A stretch of 64,000 bases of DNA from Ignavibacteria bacterium (GCA_013177855.1 JABLYA010000001.1:2436983-2500982), one strand, 5' to 3'. Positions 26,156 to 35,468 are shown, numbered from the stretch's first letter. The notes: generated by a model not told the origin, from the letters alone. Translations and numbers: made by a program.

Positions 26156-27154
26156 ATGAAAGTTAAATTTACATTACTTATTGTTTTATGTTCTTTTAAT
26201 TTGACTTTCGCACAATTTTTCAATTCCAATCAACCTTTTGCTCATACATATTCAATCGTTGCGAGAGATGAAAATACAGGTGAATTGGGAGTTGCTGTTC
26301 AATCACATTGGTTCTCTGTAGGTTCAATTGTTTCCTGGGCTGAAGCAGGTGTAGGGGCAATTGCAACTCAATCATTTGTTAATGTCTCATTCGGTCCAGA
26401 AGGACTTCGATTGCTTAAAGAAGGTAAGAATGCTGAAGAAGTTTTGAATGAATTAATTTCAAAAGATGAAGGAAGAGATTTCCGTCAACTTGCAATTATA
26501 GATGTAAATGGAAATGTAGCAGCCTTTACAGGTAAATCCTGTATTGAATTTGCATCACATAGGATTGGAAAAAATTATTCTGTTCAGGCTAATATGATGC
26601 TTACAGATCGAGTTGTTAATGCAATGGCAGAAGCTTTTGAAAAATCGACAGGTCCGCTTGCAGAAAGACTAATTGAAGCATTGAAAGCTGCTGAAAAAGA
26701 AGGCGGAGATATTCGCGGCAGGCAATCAGCTGCGTTGCTGGTTGTTAGAGGTAAATCAACTGGAAAAATCTGGGAAGATAGACTGATTGACTTAAGGGTA
26801 GAAGATCATGCACAGCCTGTGGAGGAAATTGAAAGATTATTAAAAGTTTATCGAGCCTATGAACATATGAACAATGGTGATTTAGCAGTTGAAAAAGGTG
26901 ACGATAAAAAAGCATTGGAAGAATACGGAAGTGCTGAAAATCTTTTGCCTCAAAATCTTGAAATCAAATACTGGGTTGCAGTTTCTTTTGCTAATCTCGG
27001 AAAACTTGATCAAGCACTTCCAAGATTTAAGTTTGTATTCGAACGAGATAAGAACTGGATTGAATTGACAAAAAGAATAGTTAAGAATGGTTTATTAAAA
27101 GTGGGTGAGAATGAATTAAAACAAATTTTGGAAGTAGTAGAAATTAAACGCTGA
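26156..27154 (+). CDS. Secreted DUF1028 (Ntn-hydrolase-like) protein with TPR-like tail
   Basis: The 332-residue protein has a signal peptide (about 1-20, ending TFAQ), then a DUF1028 domain starting HTYSIVARDENTGELGVAVQ; the family is predicted to be an N-terminal-nucleophile hydrolase, with no proven substrate. About residues 225-315 form two TPR-like helical repeats (MNNGDLAVEKGDDKKALEEY; YWVAVSFANLGKLDQALPRF). I chose ATG at 26156 rather than the in-frame ATG at 26144, because GAGG at 26146-26149 gives an ideal SD and a clean signal peptide. It follows the DUF4143 stop by one base. Confidence 0.85.
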   Translation: MKVKFTLLIVLCSFNLTFAQFFNSNQPFAHTYSIVARDENTGELGVAVQSHWFSVGSIVSWAEAGVGAIATQSFVNVSFGPEGLRLLKEGKNAEEVLNELISKDEGRDFRQLAIIDVNGNVAAFTGKSCIEFASHRIGKNYSVQANMMLTDRVVNAMAEAFEKSTGPLAERLIEALKAAEKEGGDIRGRQSAALLVVRGKSTGKIWEDRLIDLRVEDHAQPVEEIERLLKVYRAYEHMNNGDLAVEKGDDKKALEEYGSAENLLPQNLEIKYWVAVSFANLGKLDQALPRFKFVFERDKNWIELTKRIVKNGLLKVGENELKQILEVVEIKR

Positions 27155-27184
27155 ATTTCTTGTTATATATTTCATTTAAAATGA

Positions 27185-27224
27185 AAAAGCAGAGAGATCA
27201 ATTTATTTTGAACTCTCTGCTTTT
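27185..27224. terminator. Bidirectional terminator between convergent units
   Basis: AAAAGCAGAGAG (27185-27196) pairs perfectly with CTCTCTGCTTTT (27213-27224), with an extra TCAA/TTGA inner pairing. A and T runs at both sides give a T-tract in each direction, ending the DUF1028 transcript (+) and the long minus-strand operon. Confidence 0.92.
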
Positions 27225-27246
27225 AGTTTTAAAATTTGTTAGTTGA

Positions 27247-28275
27247 TCAATTTAATAATAAGAGCGAATTCTTCGTCTGTATTTTATCAATTCTTTTGTA
27301 AGTTTTTGGATTACCTTTTTGAGTCATATTTACTGTTAGTTCAAAAGTTACATCAGTCGTTGAATTACGGACACATTTTTTATCGAGATCATAATAAATT
27401 TTTCCGTAACCAGTTGCTTTTGGCTTTGCAAACTTGTAAGTAATATTTCCTTCGGTATGATCTGTCTTCCCTGCTGATTCAATACTCAATGTTCCAAGAA
27501 TTTCTACGAGTTTATTACCATTGGATTCAAAGAATCTTGAGACTTTATATTTAGCAGTGTTCTGAATTTCAAAAACAGATAATTGAAGTGGGTAAGTTTG
27601 CTGCCAGGTTGAATCGACATTCACGCTGTTTTCAGGAAATTCACGGAAGACTTGTTGAATTATGGGCCTTAATAATCCAAGTTTTATGTCATTTTTTATT
27701 GCTTCTCTTTCTTCGAGTGTTGGTTTCCTTTGAGCATTTTGGAGAAGTTTTTCAACTATTGAGTCAAAACGATAAACATCAAGTACCTCACCAATTGGTG
27801 ATAATCTAACTGAAAACTCGCCGTTTAGAAGTAAGTCGAAATTTTTGGCAATTTGTTTTTGAAGACTATCTGTTGGTGGATTTTCTGAATCATATTGAAG
27901 TTTTTCGCCATTGCTTGAAGAACCAGTTGCTTTGATTTTTTCACATAAAAAGTCGAGTTCAAGATTTCCGTTATCTTCTTTGTTTTTCACATTAACTTTG
28001 AAATAATAATCAACAGTTTGTTCAAAATAACCGGTAATTGTTGAGTCAAGTTGAAGTGTTTGAGTGTTTTTGCTGTAGTTTGTCAGACGAAATCTCAAGA
28101 CAGAATTTTTCTTCAAATCATATTTGAGATATACATTCTCCTGAACCTGAATTGGTTTAATATTGGTTGTGTCCACAACTGCGGCAGTTTCAGGAGCCTC
28201 AGCTTTTTTCTCTTCCTTTTTACATCCAAATACGGTAAGAGAAATTAAAACAAAAAATAAAATTAATTTTTTCAT
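27247..28275 (-). CDS. Lipoprotein, DUF6263-like
   Basis: The 342-residue protein has a lipoprotein signal with lipobox TVFGC (Cys at about 18), followed by a charged linker (KKEEKKAEAPE). The rest is a mostly beta globular region with no catalytic motif that I recognise. The LKYDLKKNSVLRFRL start and the later LNGEFSVRLSPIGEVLDVY segment resemble the DUF6263 family seen in Bacteroidota; its function is unknown. It is the last gene of the minus-strand operon, nine bases after namZ, and its 3' end reaches the bidirectional terminator. Confidence 0.65.
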   Translation of the reverse strand: MKKLILFFVLISLTVFGCKKEEKKAEAPETAAVVDTTNIKPIQVQENVYLKYDLKKNSVLRFRLTNYSKNTQTLQLDSTITGYFEQTVDYYFKVNVKNKEDNGNLELDFLCEKIKATGSSSNGEKLQYDSENPPTDSLQKQIAKNFDLLLNGEFSVRLSPIGEVLDVYRFDSIVEKLLQNAQRKPTLEEREAIKNDIKLGLLRPIIQQVFREFPENSVNVDSTWQQTYPLQLSVFEIQNTAKYKVSRFFESNGNKLVEILGTLSIESAGKTDHTEGNITYKFAKPKATGYGKIYYDLDKKCVRNSTTDVTFELTVNMTQKGNPKTYKRIDKIQTKNSLLLLN

Positions 28276-28284
28276 AGTTCCTCT

Positions 28285-29517
28285 CTAATTATATAAAAGA
28301 TATTTATTTCTTACTTGCTTGAATTGATTTAGTTTATCTTGATAATAACTTACAATATTTTCATAATTTGCTCCGGAATTCAAAAGCTCTGTAATCTTTT
28401 CATCACCAACGAGTAAATTCATACGTCTTTCATTTATTTTAAATTGCTCGGGATAAAGTCTTTTCAATGTTGAAATAAAAGCTAATCCAAATTGAACGGG
28501 ATAAAAACTTTCAGTGTCTTTAATTCTTACTAAAATTCCATTGCAGGTTTCGTTTTTATATTTTGGATTAATGCTCATTCCTGATATATCCACAGGTACA
28601 AATTGAACTGGTTGAATTTCAACAGAATTAAAATCTAATTTTTTTAATTCTTGAGTTAGTTTTTCATTGTCAATAAAAGGAGCTCCGATTTGTAGAAATG
28701 GTAAATAAGTGCCTCTGCCTTCTGAAACATTTGTTGCTTCAAATAAACAAGTTCCAGGATAGACAAGTGCTCCTTCAAGATTAACAATATTGGGGGAAGG
28801 TTTAGTCCAATTCAGACCAGTCTTGTCAAATAATTGATCTCTTGTCCAGTTATCCATTTTTAAGATAGTTAAATCCGCCTTGATGCCTTTATCTTTTTCA
28901 ATTAAATCATTGAAATAAAGTGCAAGTTCACCGATGGTCATTCCATGTTGAATTGGAAGGGGAGCTATTCCGACGAAAGATTTTAATTCGTTTTTTAAAA
29001 TTGGTCCGTCAACTTTTTCACCTCCAATTGGATTTGGCCGATCGCAAACGATGAATTTAATATTGTTTTCAGCAGCGGCTTCGAGGCACAGGTAAAGAGT
29101 TGAGATATATGTATAAAATCTGGCTCCAACATCCTGGATATCATAAATCAAAATATCAATTCCTTTAAGCATTTCGGGAGTTGGTTTATTGATTTTACCA
29201 TATAGCGAATAAACCGGAATTCCCGTTTTCTCATCAATTGAACTTTCAATTTTTTCACCTGCTGGGGCATCACCTCTGAAGCCATGTTCAGGACCAAATG
29301 CAGCGATAATGTTTACTTTTTTTGTTCTAAAAAGAAAATCAATTAGATGTTCACCGTTTTCTAAAACACTCGTATGATTTGCAATTATTCCAATATTCTT
29401 GCCCTCGATTAAATAAAAATATTCATTAATAAGTTTATCGTTACCAAGTCGTACTTTTGATTGGTCAAAGTTCAAGAAAAAAACGAGAAGAAAAATTGTG
29501 ATTAGGAATTCTCTCAT
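28285..29517 (-). CDS. namZ: Exo-beta-N-acetylmuramidase, NamZ/DUF1343 family
   Basis: This protein of about 410 residues has a short signal peptide and then the DUF1343 (YbbC/NamZ) core: IIANHTSVL, FGPEHGFRGDAPAGE, YSLYGKINKPTPEML, YDIQDVGARFYTYIST, CDRPNPIGG and PIQHGMTIGEL. NamZ of Bacillus subtilis removes MurNAc from the non-reducing end of peptidoglycan fragments. I use the ATG at 29517, which overlaps the upstream Nudix stop as ATGA; a TTG at 29529 would add four residues. With the MltD-like enzyme elsewhere in the window it fits a muropeptide-salvage capacity (inference). Confidence 0.85.
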   Translation of the reverse strand: MREFLITIFLLVFFLNFDQSKVRLGNDKLINEYFYLIEGKNIGIIANHTSVLENGEHLIDFLFRTKKVNIIAAFGPEHGFRGDAPAGEKIESSIDEKTGIPVYSLYGKINKPTPEMLKGIDILIYDIQDVGARFYTYISTLYLCLEAAAENNIKFIVCDRPNPIGGEKVDGPILKNELKSFVGIAPLPIQHGMTIGELALYFNDLIEKDKGIKADLTILKMDNWTRDQLFDKTGLNWTKPSPNIVNLEGALVYPGTCLFEATNVSEGRGTYLPFLQIGAPFIDNEKLTQELKKLDFNSVEIQPVQFVPVDISGMSINPKYKNETCNGILVRIKDTESFYPVQFGLAFISTLKRLYPEQFKINERRMNLLVGDEKITELLNSGANYENIVSYYQDKLNQFKQVRNKYLLYN

Positions 29518-30044
29518 TTTGATTTCCAAAATTTATATAGTGTCCATGCTGAAATTGACATTCCATCCCAGATTTTATTTTCTTTAATCAACTTATCAAT
29601 TTCATCTTCAGATATAAAGTGAATTACAAATTCTTCGGTTTCATCTGGAGTTGAATCAATTTTTTTAAGGTCTTCGGTGAAAAAAACAGAACATAATTCA
29701 TCAGCAACTCCATTATAAGGAGAGAAGAAACCGATTTTAATCAGATTGTCTGATGTAAAACCGGTCTCTTCTTCAAGTTCTTTTCTGGCATTTGAAACTT
29801 CATCAAGTCCTTCTTCAATAGAGCCACAAGGAAATTCTATGCTGAACATATCATTCAAATAACGATACTGCTCAACTAAAATGAATTTGTCGTTCATTTT
29901 TGGAATTATCATTGTTGATCCTTCAGTGTGGACATAGTGATATTCGTTTATTTTTCCGTTCCCAGCATCAAAAGTATCCAGGCAATATGTCCAGTACTTA
30001 TTCTTAAATAGGACCTTTGATGAAATTTTCTGCCAGCGTTTCAA
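29514..30044 (-). CDS. Nudix hydrolase (ADP-ribose pyrophosphatase-like)
   Basis: The 176-residue protein resembles the NudF/ADP-sugar pyrophosphatase group: KVLFKNKYWTYCLD, VHTEGSTMIIP, VEQYRYL and IEFPCGSIEEG. The Nudix box departs from consensus at two places: the glutamate after Gx5 is leucine, and the arginine of REL is lysine (KELEEETGF); the metal-binding EE pair is kept. Such enzymes hydrolyse ADP-ribose and related compounds. It lies between ndk and namZ in the minus-strand operon, with four bases between it and ndk. Confidence 0.8.
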   Translation of the reverse strand: MKRWQKISSKVLFKNKYWTYCLDTFDAGNGKINEYHYVHTEGSTMIIPKMNDKFILVEQYRYLNDMFSIEFPCGSIEEGLDEVSNARKELEEETGFTSDNLIKIGFFSPYNGVADELCSVFFTEDLKKIDSTPDETEEFVIHFISEDEIDKLIKENKIWDGMSISAWTLYKFWKSK

Positions 30045-30048
30045 TTTA

Positions 30049-30465
30049 TTATCCTAAAAGTTCGTGTCTTGAGAAAAAGTGATTTATTTCTTTTACAGCG
30101 TTTTCAGGAGAATCGCTTCCATGAACGATATTTTCCTGAATGCTTGTTGCGTAAAGTTTTCTAATTGTTCCTTCTTCAGCTTTTGCTGGGTCAGTTGCAC
30201 CAATTAATTTTCTGAAATCCTCAACAGCATTTTCTTTTTCCAAAACCATTGGAACGCAAAAACCAGAAGTCATATATTCAATTAAATCGTTAAAGAAGGG
30301 TCTTTCTTTATGGACTTCATAGAAGCCGCGTGCACTTTCTTTAGATAGTCGAATCATTTTCATTCCAATGATTTTAAATCCCGCAGCTTCAATTTTTTCA
30401 ATTACTTTACCAATTAAATTACGTTGAACGCAATCTGGTTTGAGAATAGCTAATGTTCTTTCCAA
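30049..30465 (-). CDS. ndk: Nucleoside diphosphate kinase
   Basis: The 138-residue protein is full length, with [19 protein letters not shown] at the N-terminus and the active-site histidine in [10 protein letters not shown] (about residues 112-121). Ndk transfers phosphate from NTPs to NDPs through a phosphohistidine. It is ten bases downstream of sucD; pairing Ndk with succinyl-CoA ligase makes sense because the ligase yields GTP or ATP (inference). Confidence 0.96.
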   Translation of the reverse strand: MERTLAILKPDCVQRNLIGKVIEKIEAAGFKIIGMKMIRLSKESARGFYEVHKERPFFNDLIEYMTSGFCVPMVLEKENAVEDFRKLIGATDPAKAEEGTIRKLYATSIQENIVHGSDSPENAVKEINHFFSRHELLG

Positions 30466-30475
30466 TTTTCACTCC

Positions 30476-31444
30476 TCATTTTTTTGTTTTTGATTTAGCC
30501 TTTTTGGTTTTACCAGTTAATTTCTTTATTGAAGATTTTTTAGATTTATTCACACTAACTTTCTTTGATTTCACTTTTTCTAAAACCTTCTTAACAGTAA
30601 TACCAATGTCAGCAGGACTTTCGACTACAGTTATTCCAGCTTTTCGCATTACTTCCATCTTTTCAGCAGCAGTTCCTTTTCCGCCGGAAATTATTGCACC
30701 AGCGTGTCCCATTCGTCTTCCGGGAGGTGCTGTTCTTCCTGCGATAAATCCAATCACTGGTTTCTTCACGTATTTCTTTATGTAAGCTGCAGCTTCTTCT
30801 TCGGCAGTTCCTCCAATTTCTCCGATCATTACAATCGCTTCAGTATTTTTATCTTCATTAAACAATTTTATGATATCAATAAAGCGTGAACCAATAACAG
30901 GATCACCACCGATACCAACGCAAGTTGACTGACCAATTCCAAGATCTGTTAACTGTTTGACTGCTTCGTAAGTTAATGTTCCACTGCGCGAAACAATTCC
31001 GACTTTACCTTTTTTATGAATAAAGCCAGGCATAATTCCAACTTTACACTCGCCTGGTGAAATGACGCCGGGACAGTTTGGTCCGATCAAACGAACATCC
31101 ATATCTTTTATTACATCATAAACTTTAATCATATCTTTTGCTGGAATTCCTTCTGTGATACAAACAATGACTTTTATTCCAGCGAATGCTGCTTCCAATA
31201 TTGCATCAGGTGCAAATTGTGGCGGAACAAAAATAACAGAAGTGTCTGCACCGGTTTTTTTAACGGCTTCTTCAACTGTATTGAAAATGGGGACACCATT
31301 GAAAGTCATTCCGCCTTTGCCCGGAACAACTCCAGCTACAACATTTGTCCCGTATTCAATCATTTGTGTTGTGTGGAAAGAGCCTTCACTTCCAGTAATT
31401 CCTTGAACAAGAACTTTTGATTTTTTATTTACAAGTATGCTCAT
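30476..31444 (-). CDS. sucD: Succinate-CoA ligase, alpha subunit, with Lys-rich C-terminal tail
   Basis: The 322-residue protein has the CoA-binding N-terminal domain ([20 protein letters not shown]), [20 protein letters not shown] and the phosphohistidine segment [14 protein letters not shown] (about 245-258). It forms succinyl-CoA/succinate with SucB/SucC and NDP phosphorylation in the TCA cycle. The family usually ends near residue 290; here a tail of about 25-30 residues, very rich in Lys and Ser ([19 protein letters not shown]), follows. The beta subunit gene is not adjacent. It is ten bases after gatA. Confidence 0.93.
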   Translation of the reverse strand: MSILVNKKSKVLVQGITGSEGSFHTTQMIEYGTNVVAGVVPGKGGMTFNGVPIFNTVEEAVKKTGADTSVIFVPPQFAPDAILEAAFAGIKVIVCITEGIPAKDMIKVYDVIKDMDVRLIGPNCPGVISPGECKVGIMPGFIHKKGKVGIVSRSGTLTYEAVKQLTDLGIGQSTCVGIGGDPVIGSRFIDIIKLFNEDKNTEAIVMIGEIGGTAEEEAAAYIKKYVKKPVIGFIAGRTAPPGRRMGHAGAIISGGKGTAAEKMEVMRKAGITVVESPADIGITVKKVLEKVKSKKVSVNKSKKSSIKKLTGKTKKAKSKTKK

Positions 31445-31453
31445 AATTTATCC

Positions 31454-32842
31454 CTATACTTTTTTCTGGATGAAATATTTTTCTAAGAAATATGAAACTT
31501 GAAGAATTAAATCTTCTTTAAAATGATTTGCCATAAGTTGCATTCCAATCGGTAAGTTATTTGAATCAAATCCTATTGGTATGTTCATCGCAGGAATGCC
31601 AGCGAGATTTGCTGAAGTTGTGAAAATATCGCTTAAATACATTGAAAGAGGATCGTCAACTTTTTCGCCAAGTTTGAAGGCAGTTGTTGGTGTAGTTGGT
31701 GAAATTATCAAATCAACTTTTTGAAATGCGTTGATAAAATCATTTTGTATTAATCTTCTAACTTTCTGGGCTTTGCGATAATAAGCTTCATAATATCCAG
31801 CAGAAAGAACAAATGTGCCCAACATAATTCTTCTCTTAACTTCTGTTCCGAAGTATTCATCTCTGGTTTGTGTGTACATTTCTTTCAATGTTTTTGGATT
31901 CTCAATTCTCTGACCGAATTTTACACCATCGTATCTGGAAAGATTCGAAGATGCTTCTGCTGTTGTGAGTAAGTAGTAATCTGCGATGGAATATTCGAGA
32001 TGGGGGAGTGAAATGTCAAAAATTTCGAAAGAATTTGATTTAAGAAATTCAACGCACTCAAAAATTTTTGATTTAATTTCAGTATCTAAGCCTTCTTTGA
32101 AGAATTCTATTGGCAACCCAATTTTTATCTTTTCTGGTTGTTGCGAAACTAATTCAGAAAAATTCGGCACTTCTAAATCTGAGCTGGTACTGTCTTTCTC
32201 ATCGTAACCAGAGATTACTTCCATCACTTTTGCAATTGTTTCGGTATCATTTGCAATTGGTCCGATACAATCAAAAGAAGATGCAAAAGCAACAAGTCCA
32301 TATCTTGAAACTCTTCCATAAGTTGGTTTTAGTCCAAACACTCCACAGAATGCAGCTGGTTGCCGAATTGAGCCACCGGTATCAGAACCGAGTGCAACAT
32401 CACACATTTGTTTTGCAACTGCAACAGCAGAACCGCCGCTTGAACCACCAGGAACACGACTTTCATCATAGGGATTTTTTACAGGACCAAATGCAGAATT
32501 TTCATTTGAAGAACCCATTGCGAATTCATCGAGATTGGTTTTGCCAATAATAATTCCATCTTCTTGCAAAATTTTTTCGATAACGGTTGCACTGTAAATC
32601 GATTCAAAATTCTCTAGAATTTTTGAACCGCAGGTTAGTTTTTTCCCTTTGATTGCAATATTATCTTTGATGGCAAAAACCAATCCTGTGAGTTTTCCTG
32701 TTTGTTCACCCTGAGAAATTTTGTAGTCAAGTTCAGAAGCTTTAGATAATGCTTCTTCTTCATAAACTTGAAGAAAAGCATTCAGGTGATTATTATTTTT
32801 AATATTCTCTAAAAAGTTCTGAACTTTAGTTTGTATGTTCAC
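31454..32842 (-). CDS. gatA: Asp-tRNA(Asn)/Glu-tRNA(Gln) amidotransferase subunit A
   Basis: The 462-residue amidase-signature protein shows the Ser-cisSer-Lys triad environment: FAIKDNIAIKG (Lys), PGGSSGGSAVAVA and LGSDTGGSIRQPAAF. With GatB and GatC it converts misacylated Glu-tRNA(Gln) or Asp-tRNA(Asn) to the cognate aminoacyl-tRNA, releasing ammonia from glutamine in this subunit. gatB and gatC are not in the window. It is in the minus-strand operon between tatA and sucD. Confidence 0.94.
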   Translation of the reverse strand: MNIQTKVQNFLENIKNNNHLNAFLQVYEEEALSKASELDYKISQGEQTGKLTGLVFAIKDNIAIKGKKLTCGSKILENFESIYSATVIEKILQEDGIIIGKTNLDEFAMGSSNENSAFGPVKNPYDESRVPGGSSGGSAVAVAKQMCDVALGSDTGGSIRQPAAFCGVFGLKPTYGRVSRYGLVAFASSFDCIGPIANDTETIAKVMEVISGYDEKDSTSSDLEVPNFSELVSQQPEKIKIGLPIEFFKEGLDTEIKSKIFECVEFLKSNSFEIFDISLPHLEYSIADYYLLTTAEASSNLSRYDGVKFGQRIENPKTLKEMYTQTRDEYFGTEVKRRIMLGTFVLSAGYYEAYYRKAQKVRRLIQNDFINAFQKVDLIISPTTPTTAFKLGEKVDDPLSMYLSDIFTTSANLAGIPAMNIPIGFDSNNLPIGMQLMANHFKEDLILQVSYFLEKYFIQKKV

Positions 32843-32863
32843 TTTTTGTTTACCAGGAATAAA

Positions 32864-33073
32864 TCAGGATTTTGCTTCTGAATCTTCTTTCTTTGATTCA
32901 ATTTTTTCAGGTTCTTGCTTAATTTCTTCTTCAACATCGCGCATAGCTTTTTTAAATTCCCGAATTCCTTTACCAAGTCCTTGTGCAAGTTCAGGAATTT
33001 TCTTTGCACCAAAAAGAATTAGAACTACGAGCAAAATCAGAATTATTTCACCAGTTCCAATATTTCCAAACAT
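32864..33073 (-). CDS. tatA: Twin-arginine translocase subunit TatA/E
   Basis: The 69-residue protein has one N-terminal transmembrane helix ([14 protein letters not shown]) followed by the FGxKKIPE-type amphipathic helix [18 protein letters not shown] and a charged tail. TatA oligomers form the pore for folded Tat substrates. TatC is not in the window, but one probable substrate is: the hydrogenase small subunit at 53.4 kb has a twin-arginine signal. A good SD (GGAG) precedes the ATG. Confidence 0.93.
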   Translation of the reverse strand: MFGNIGTGEIILILLVVLILFGAKKIPELAQGLGKGIREFKKAMRDVEEEIKQEPEKIESKKEDSEAKS

Positions 33074-33085
33074 TTTTAATCTCCT

Positions 33086-33769
33086 TTAATTATTTAGTAT
33101 TGATTGAAAAATTTTAATTCCGTCAGTATTACCTAGAATAGCTTCACTGCATCTCTCAGGATGAGGCATCAATCCAAAAACATTTCCTTCCTTATTGCAA
33201 ATACCAGCGATATTGTTTATTGAACCATTGGGATTAGATTCTAAAGTAATATTACCATAATTATCGCAGTATTTCAAAACTATCTGATTGTTATCATAAA
33301 GTTCTTTTAGTCCAGTTTCATCAATTATGAAATTTCCTTCACCATGAGCAATTGGGAAAGTTACAATTTCGTTTTCATTATAAAGATTTGTGAAACGAGT
33401 TTTATTGTTTACAATTTTAAGTGTTTGATCAAAGCATTGAAATTTTAATGAATTATTTTTTGAAAGAACTCCGGGCAAAAGTCCGCTTTCACATAAAATC
33501 TGAAATCCATTACAAATGCCAATTACTGTTCCACCCTCGTTTGCAAATTTTATTACTTCCTTCATGATTGGAGAAAATCTTGCAATAGCTCCGCATCTCA
33601 AATAATCACCGTAAGAAAACCCGCCGGGAAGAATTATTACATCACAATTGTGAAGTGAATTTTCTTTATGAAAAAGAAATTCTGTTTCAACTCTAAGAAC
33701 ATTTTTTAAGAGATAGTACGAATCGTAATCACAATTCGAGCCTGGAAAAATAACAATACCAAATTTCAT
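33086..33769 (-). CDS. purQ: Phosphoribosylformylglycinamidine synthase subunit PurQ
   Basis: The 227-residue class I glutamine amidotransferase has the nucleophile in ICNGFQILCE (about residue 88) and the His-Glu pair in MPHPERCSE near the C-terminus. It supplies ammonia to PurL in step four of purine synthesis. It overlaps purS by four bases (ATGA). purL is not nearby. Length typical. Confidence 0.95.
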   Translation of the reverse strand: MKFGIVIFPGSNCDYDSYYLLKNVLRVETEFLFHKENSLHNCDVIILPGGFSYGDYLRCGAIARFSPIMKEVIKFANEGGTVIGICNGFQILCESGLLPGVLSKNNSLKFQCFDQTLKIVNNKTRFTNLYNENEIVTFPIAHGEGNFIIDETGLKELYDNNQIVLKYCDNYGNITLESNPNGSINNIAGICNKEGNVFGLMPHPERCSEAILGNTDGIKIFQSILNN

Positions 33770-34014
33770 AGCTTTTCTAATTCAAAAAAGTAATCTTCAA
33801 GATGAGGATTAGCAAGAAGTGAATTACAAATTTTTTCAATTTCTACTTTTGCTTTTTCTTCATCATCTTCATTTATTTCAAGTTCAATATATTTATCAAT
33901 ACGAACATTACTTACATTTTGAAAACCAAGAGATTTAATTCCAAGTTCTACTGCTTTACCCTGAGGGTCTAAAATTGTTCTTCTTCTCTTGATAAAAATT
34001 TTAGCCTTAAACAT
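33766..34014 (-). CDS. purS: Phosphoribosylformylglycinamidine synthase subunit PurS
   Basis: The 82-residue protein has the PurS pattern: KAKIFIKRRRTILDPQGKAV, then LGFQNVSNVRIDKYIEL and NSLLANPHLEDY. PurS bridges PurQ and PurL in the multi-subunit FGAM synthase. It starts three bases after pssA ends and overlaps purQ. Confidence 0.94.
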   Translation of the reverse strand: MFKAKIFIKRRRTILDPQGKAVELGIKSLGFQNVSNVRIDKYIELEINEDDEEKAKVEIEKICNSLLANPHLEDYFFELEKL

Positions 34015-34017
34015 TCT

Positions 34018-34755
34018 CTATTTTGAAAAACTTTCTTTCAAGATATTCACGGTTGATTTAATAATCGATCTGATAAATCCGAAAAGGATATAAATTAAAA
34101 GTAGAAAAACAATTGCTTTCCCATCTGACGCTATTGCAATAATTAAAGAAAAGATCATAAATAAAGTTAGTGGTAAATTCTGCTTTAATCCTTCTCTGGT
34201 TAGTTTGGGGAAAGCTTCATAACGAACTTTGCTTACCATTAAAAATCCAATAATTATTGCGATGAAAACAAAGTAAAAACCAGAGATACCAATGAAATTT
34301 CTAATTGAATTATCATAAAAAGTTAGAACAAATGACGCAACTGTCATCGCACCTATTGGACTTGGTAAACCGGAGAAGTGAGTTTTTTCAAAACCTACAA
34401 GCTGCACATTGAACCGAGCAAGTCTGAGAGCCGCAGTGATCAGATAAAAAGCTGAAATCAGAACACCAATTTCCAGAAAGGAATGAAGTTTTATTCTGTA
34501 AATTAAAAATGCAGGTGCAATTCCAAATGAAATTAAATCAGAGAGTGAGTCTAATTCGACACCAAATTCGCTTGCAGATTTTGTAATTCGAGCGGCAAGT
34601 CCATCGAGTGCATCAAAAATTCCAGCTAAAATTATAAGAACCGATGCGTAGTAAAAATTTCCTTCCGATGAATTGATTACGGAAAGAAAACCACAAAACA
34701 TATTCATTACAGTGAAAAGGTTGGGAATTAATGATTTTGTAACTCTTAGTTTCAT
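34018..34755 (-). CDS. pssA: CDP-diacylglycerol-serine O-phosphatidyltransferase
   Basis: The 245-residue integral membrane protein has the CDP-alcohol phosphatidyltransferase signature DGLAAR (about 49-54), continuing G-V-E-L-D-S-L-S-D, with both catalytic aspartates. About six to eight transmembrane helices follow. It makes phosphatidylserine, the substrate of the adjacent Psd, so the pair forms the phosphatidylethanolamine route. It overlaps psd by four bases. Confidence 0.93.
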   Translation of the reverse strand: MKLRVTKSLIPNLFTVMNMFCGFLSVINSSEGNFYYASVLIILAGIFDALDGLAARITKSASEFGVELDSLSDLISFGIAPAFLIYRIKLHSFLEIGVLISAFYLITAALRLARFNVQLVGFEKTHFSGLPSPIGAMTVASFVLTFYDNSIRNFIGISGFYFVFIAIIIGFLMVSKVRYEAFPKLTREGLKQNLPLTLFMIFSLIIAIASDGKAIVFLLLIYILFGFIRSIIKSTVNILKESFSK

Positions 34756-35408
34756 TTTATCTTTTCAAATTCTGCTAAGATTGTTTCGCCTGAGTAAACT
34801 TTTTGACCTTCATTAACCTTTACACTTGTATTTAATGGGACATAAACATCAACTCTACTTCCAAATTTTATCATTCCAAATCTTTCGCCTGCTTTTACTT
34901 CCTGTCCAACTTTAAGTTCATTGACAATTCTTCGAGCAATAAAGCCAGCAATTTGAGTAAAACGGATTTTACCGAATTCGGAGTTTATTCCAGTCGACAT
35001 TCTTTCATTATTTTCAGATGATTTTTCTTCAAATGCGACTAAATATTTGCCGGGATAATATTTCAAATACTCAACTTTGCCGGATATTGGAATTCTATTG
35101 ACATGAACATTGAGAGGCGACATAAAGATGGCAATTCTAATGCATTCAGATTTTAAGAATTCATCATCAAAAGTTTTAATAATAGAAATAACCTTGCCAT
35201 CAGCTGGGGAGATTACGAGATTATTTCCAGTGGGTGTTTTTCTCTCAGGATCTCGAAAGAAATTAATTGTAAAAATGAGTATTAAAAAGCCAATTATGAT
35301 TAAAGAATATCTTAAATACGGATTTGTTAAAAATATCGCGATTGCGATTAGCAGAAATGATAAAATAGCGATATATCCTAAGGTCGTGTATCCATATTTT
35401 GTAATCAT
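34752..35408 (-). CDS. psd: Phosphatidylserine decarboxylase (short type)
   Basis: This protein of about 218 residues has two N-terminal transmembrane segments and the Psd core: RDPERKTP, ISPADGKVI, IFMSPLNVHVNR, and the self-cleavage site in MIKFGSRVD, where the Gly-Ser bond yields the pyruvoyl group. It decarboxylates phosphatidylserine to phosphatidylethanolamine. I prefer the ATG at 35408 (MITKYGYTT) to the in-frame TTG at 35426; neither has a clear SD. It is the first gene of the minus-strand operon that runs to 27.2 kb. Confidence 0.9.
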   Translation of the reverse strand: MITKYGYTTLGYIAILSFLLIAIAIFLTNPYLRYSLIIIGFLILIFTINFFRDPERKTPTGNNLVISPADGKVISIIKTFDDEFLKSECIRIAIFMSPLNVHVNRIPISGKVEYLKYYPGKYLVAFEEKSSENNERMSTGINSEFGKIRFTQIAGFIARRIVNELKVGQEVKAGERFGMIKFGSRVDVYVPLNTSVKVNEGQKVYSGETILAEFEKIK

Positions 35409-35462
35409 ATCATACAAATATATCAATTTTTTGAAGGGTTATAAAAAGGAGAGAAAAGCAAT

Positions 35463-35468
35463 ATTATA
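35463..35468 (-). promoter_or_regulatory. Possible -10 element upstream of psd operon
   Basis: On the minus strand this hexamer reads TATAAT, a perfect -10, about 55 bases upstream of the psd ATG in the 233-base gap. No convincing -35 is found at 16-18 bases, so this is a weak call. Confidence 0.3.
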
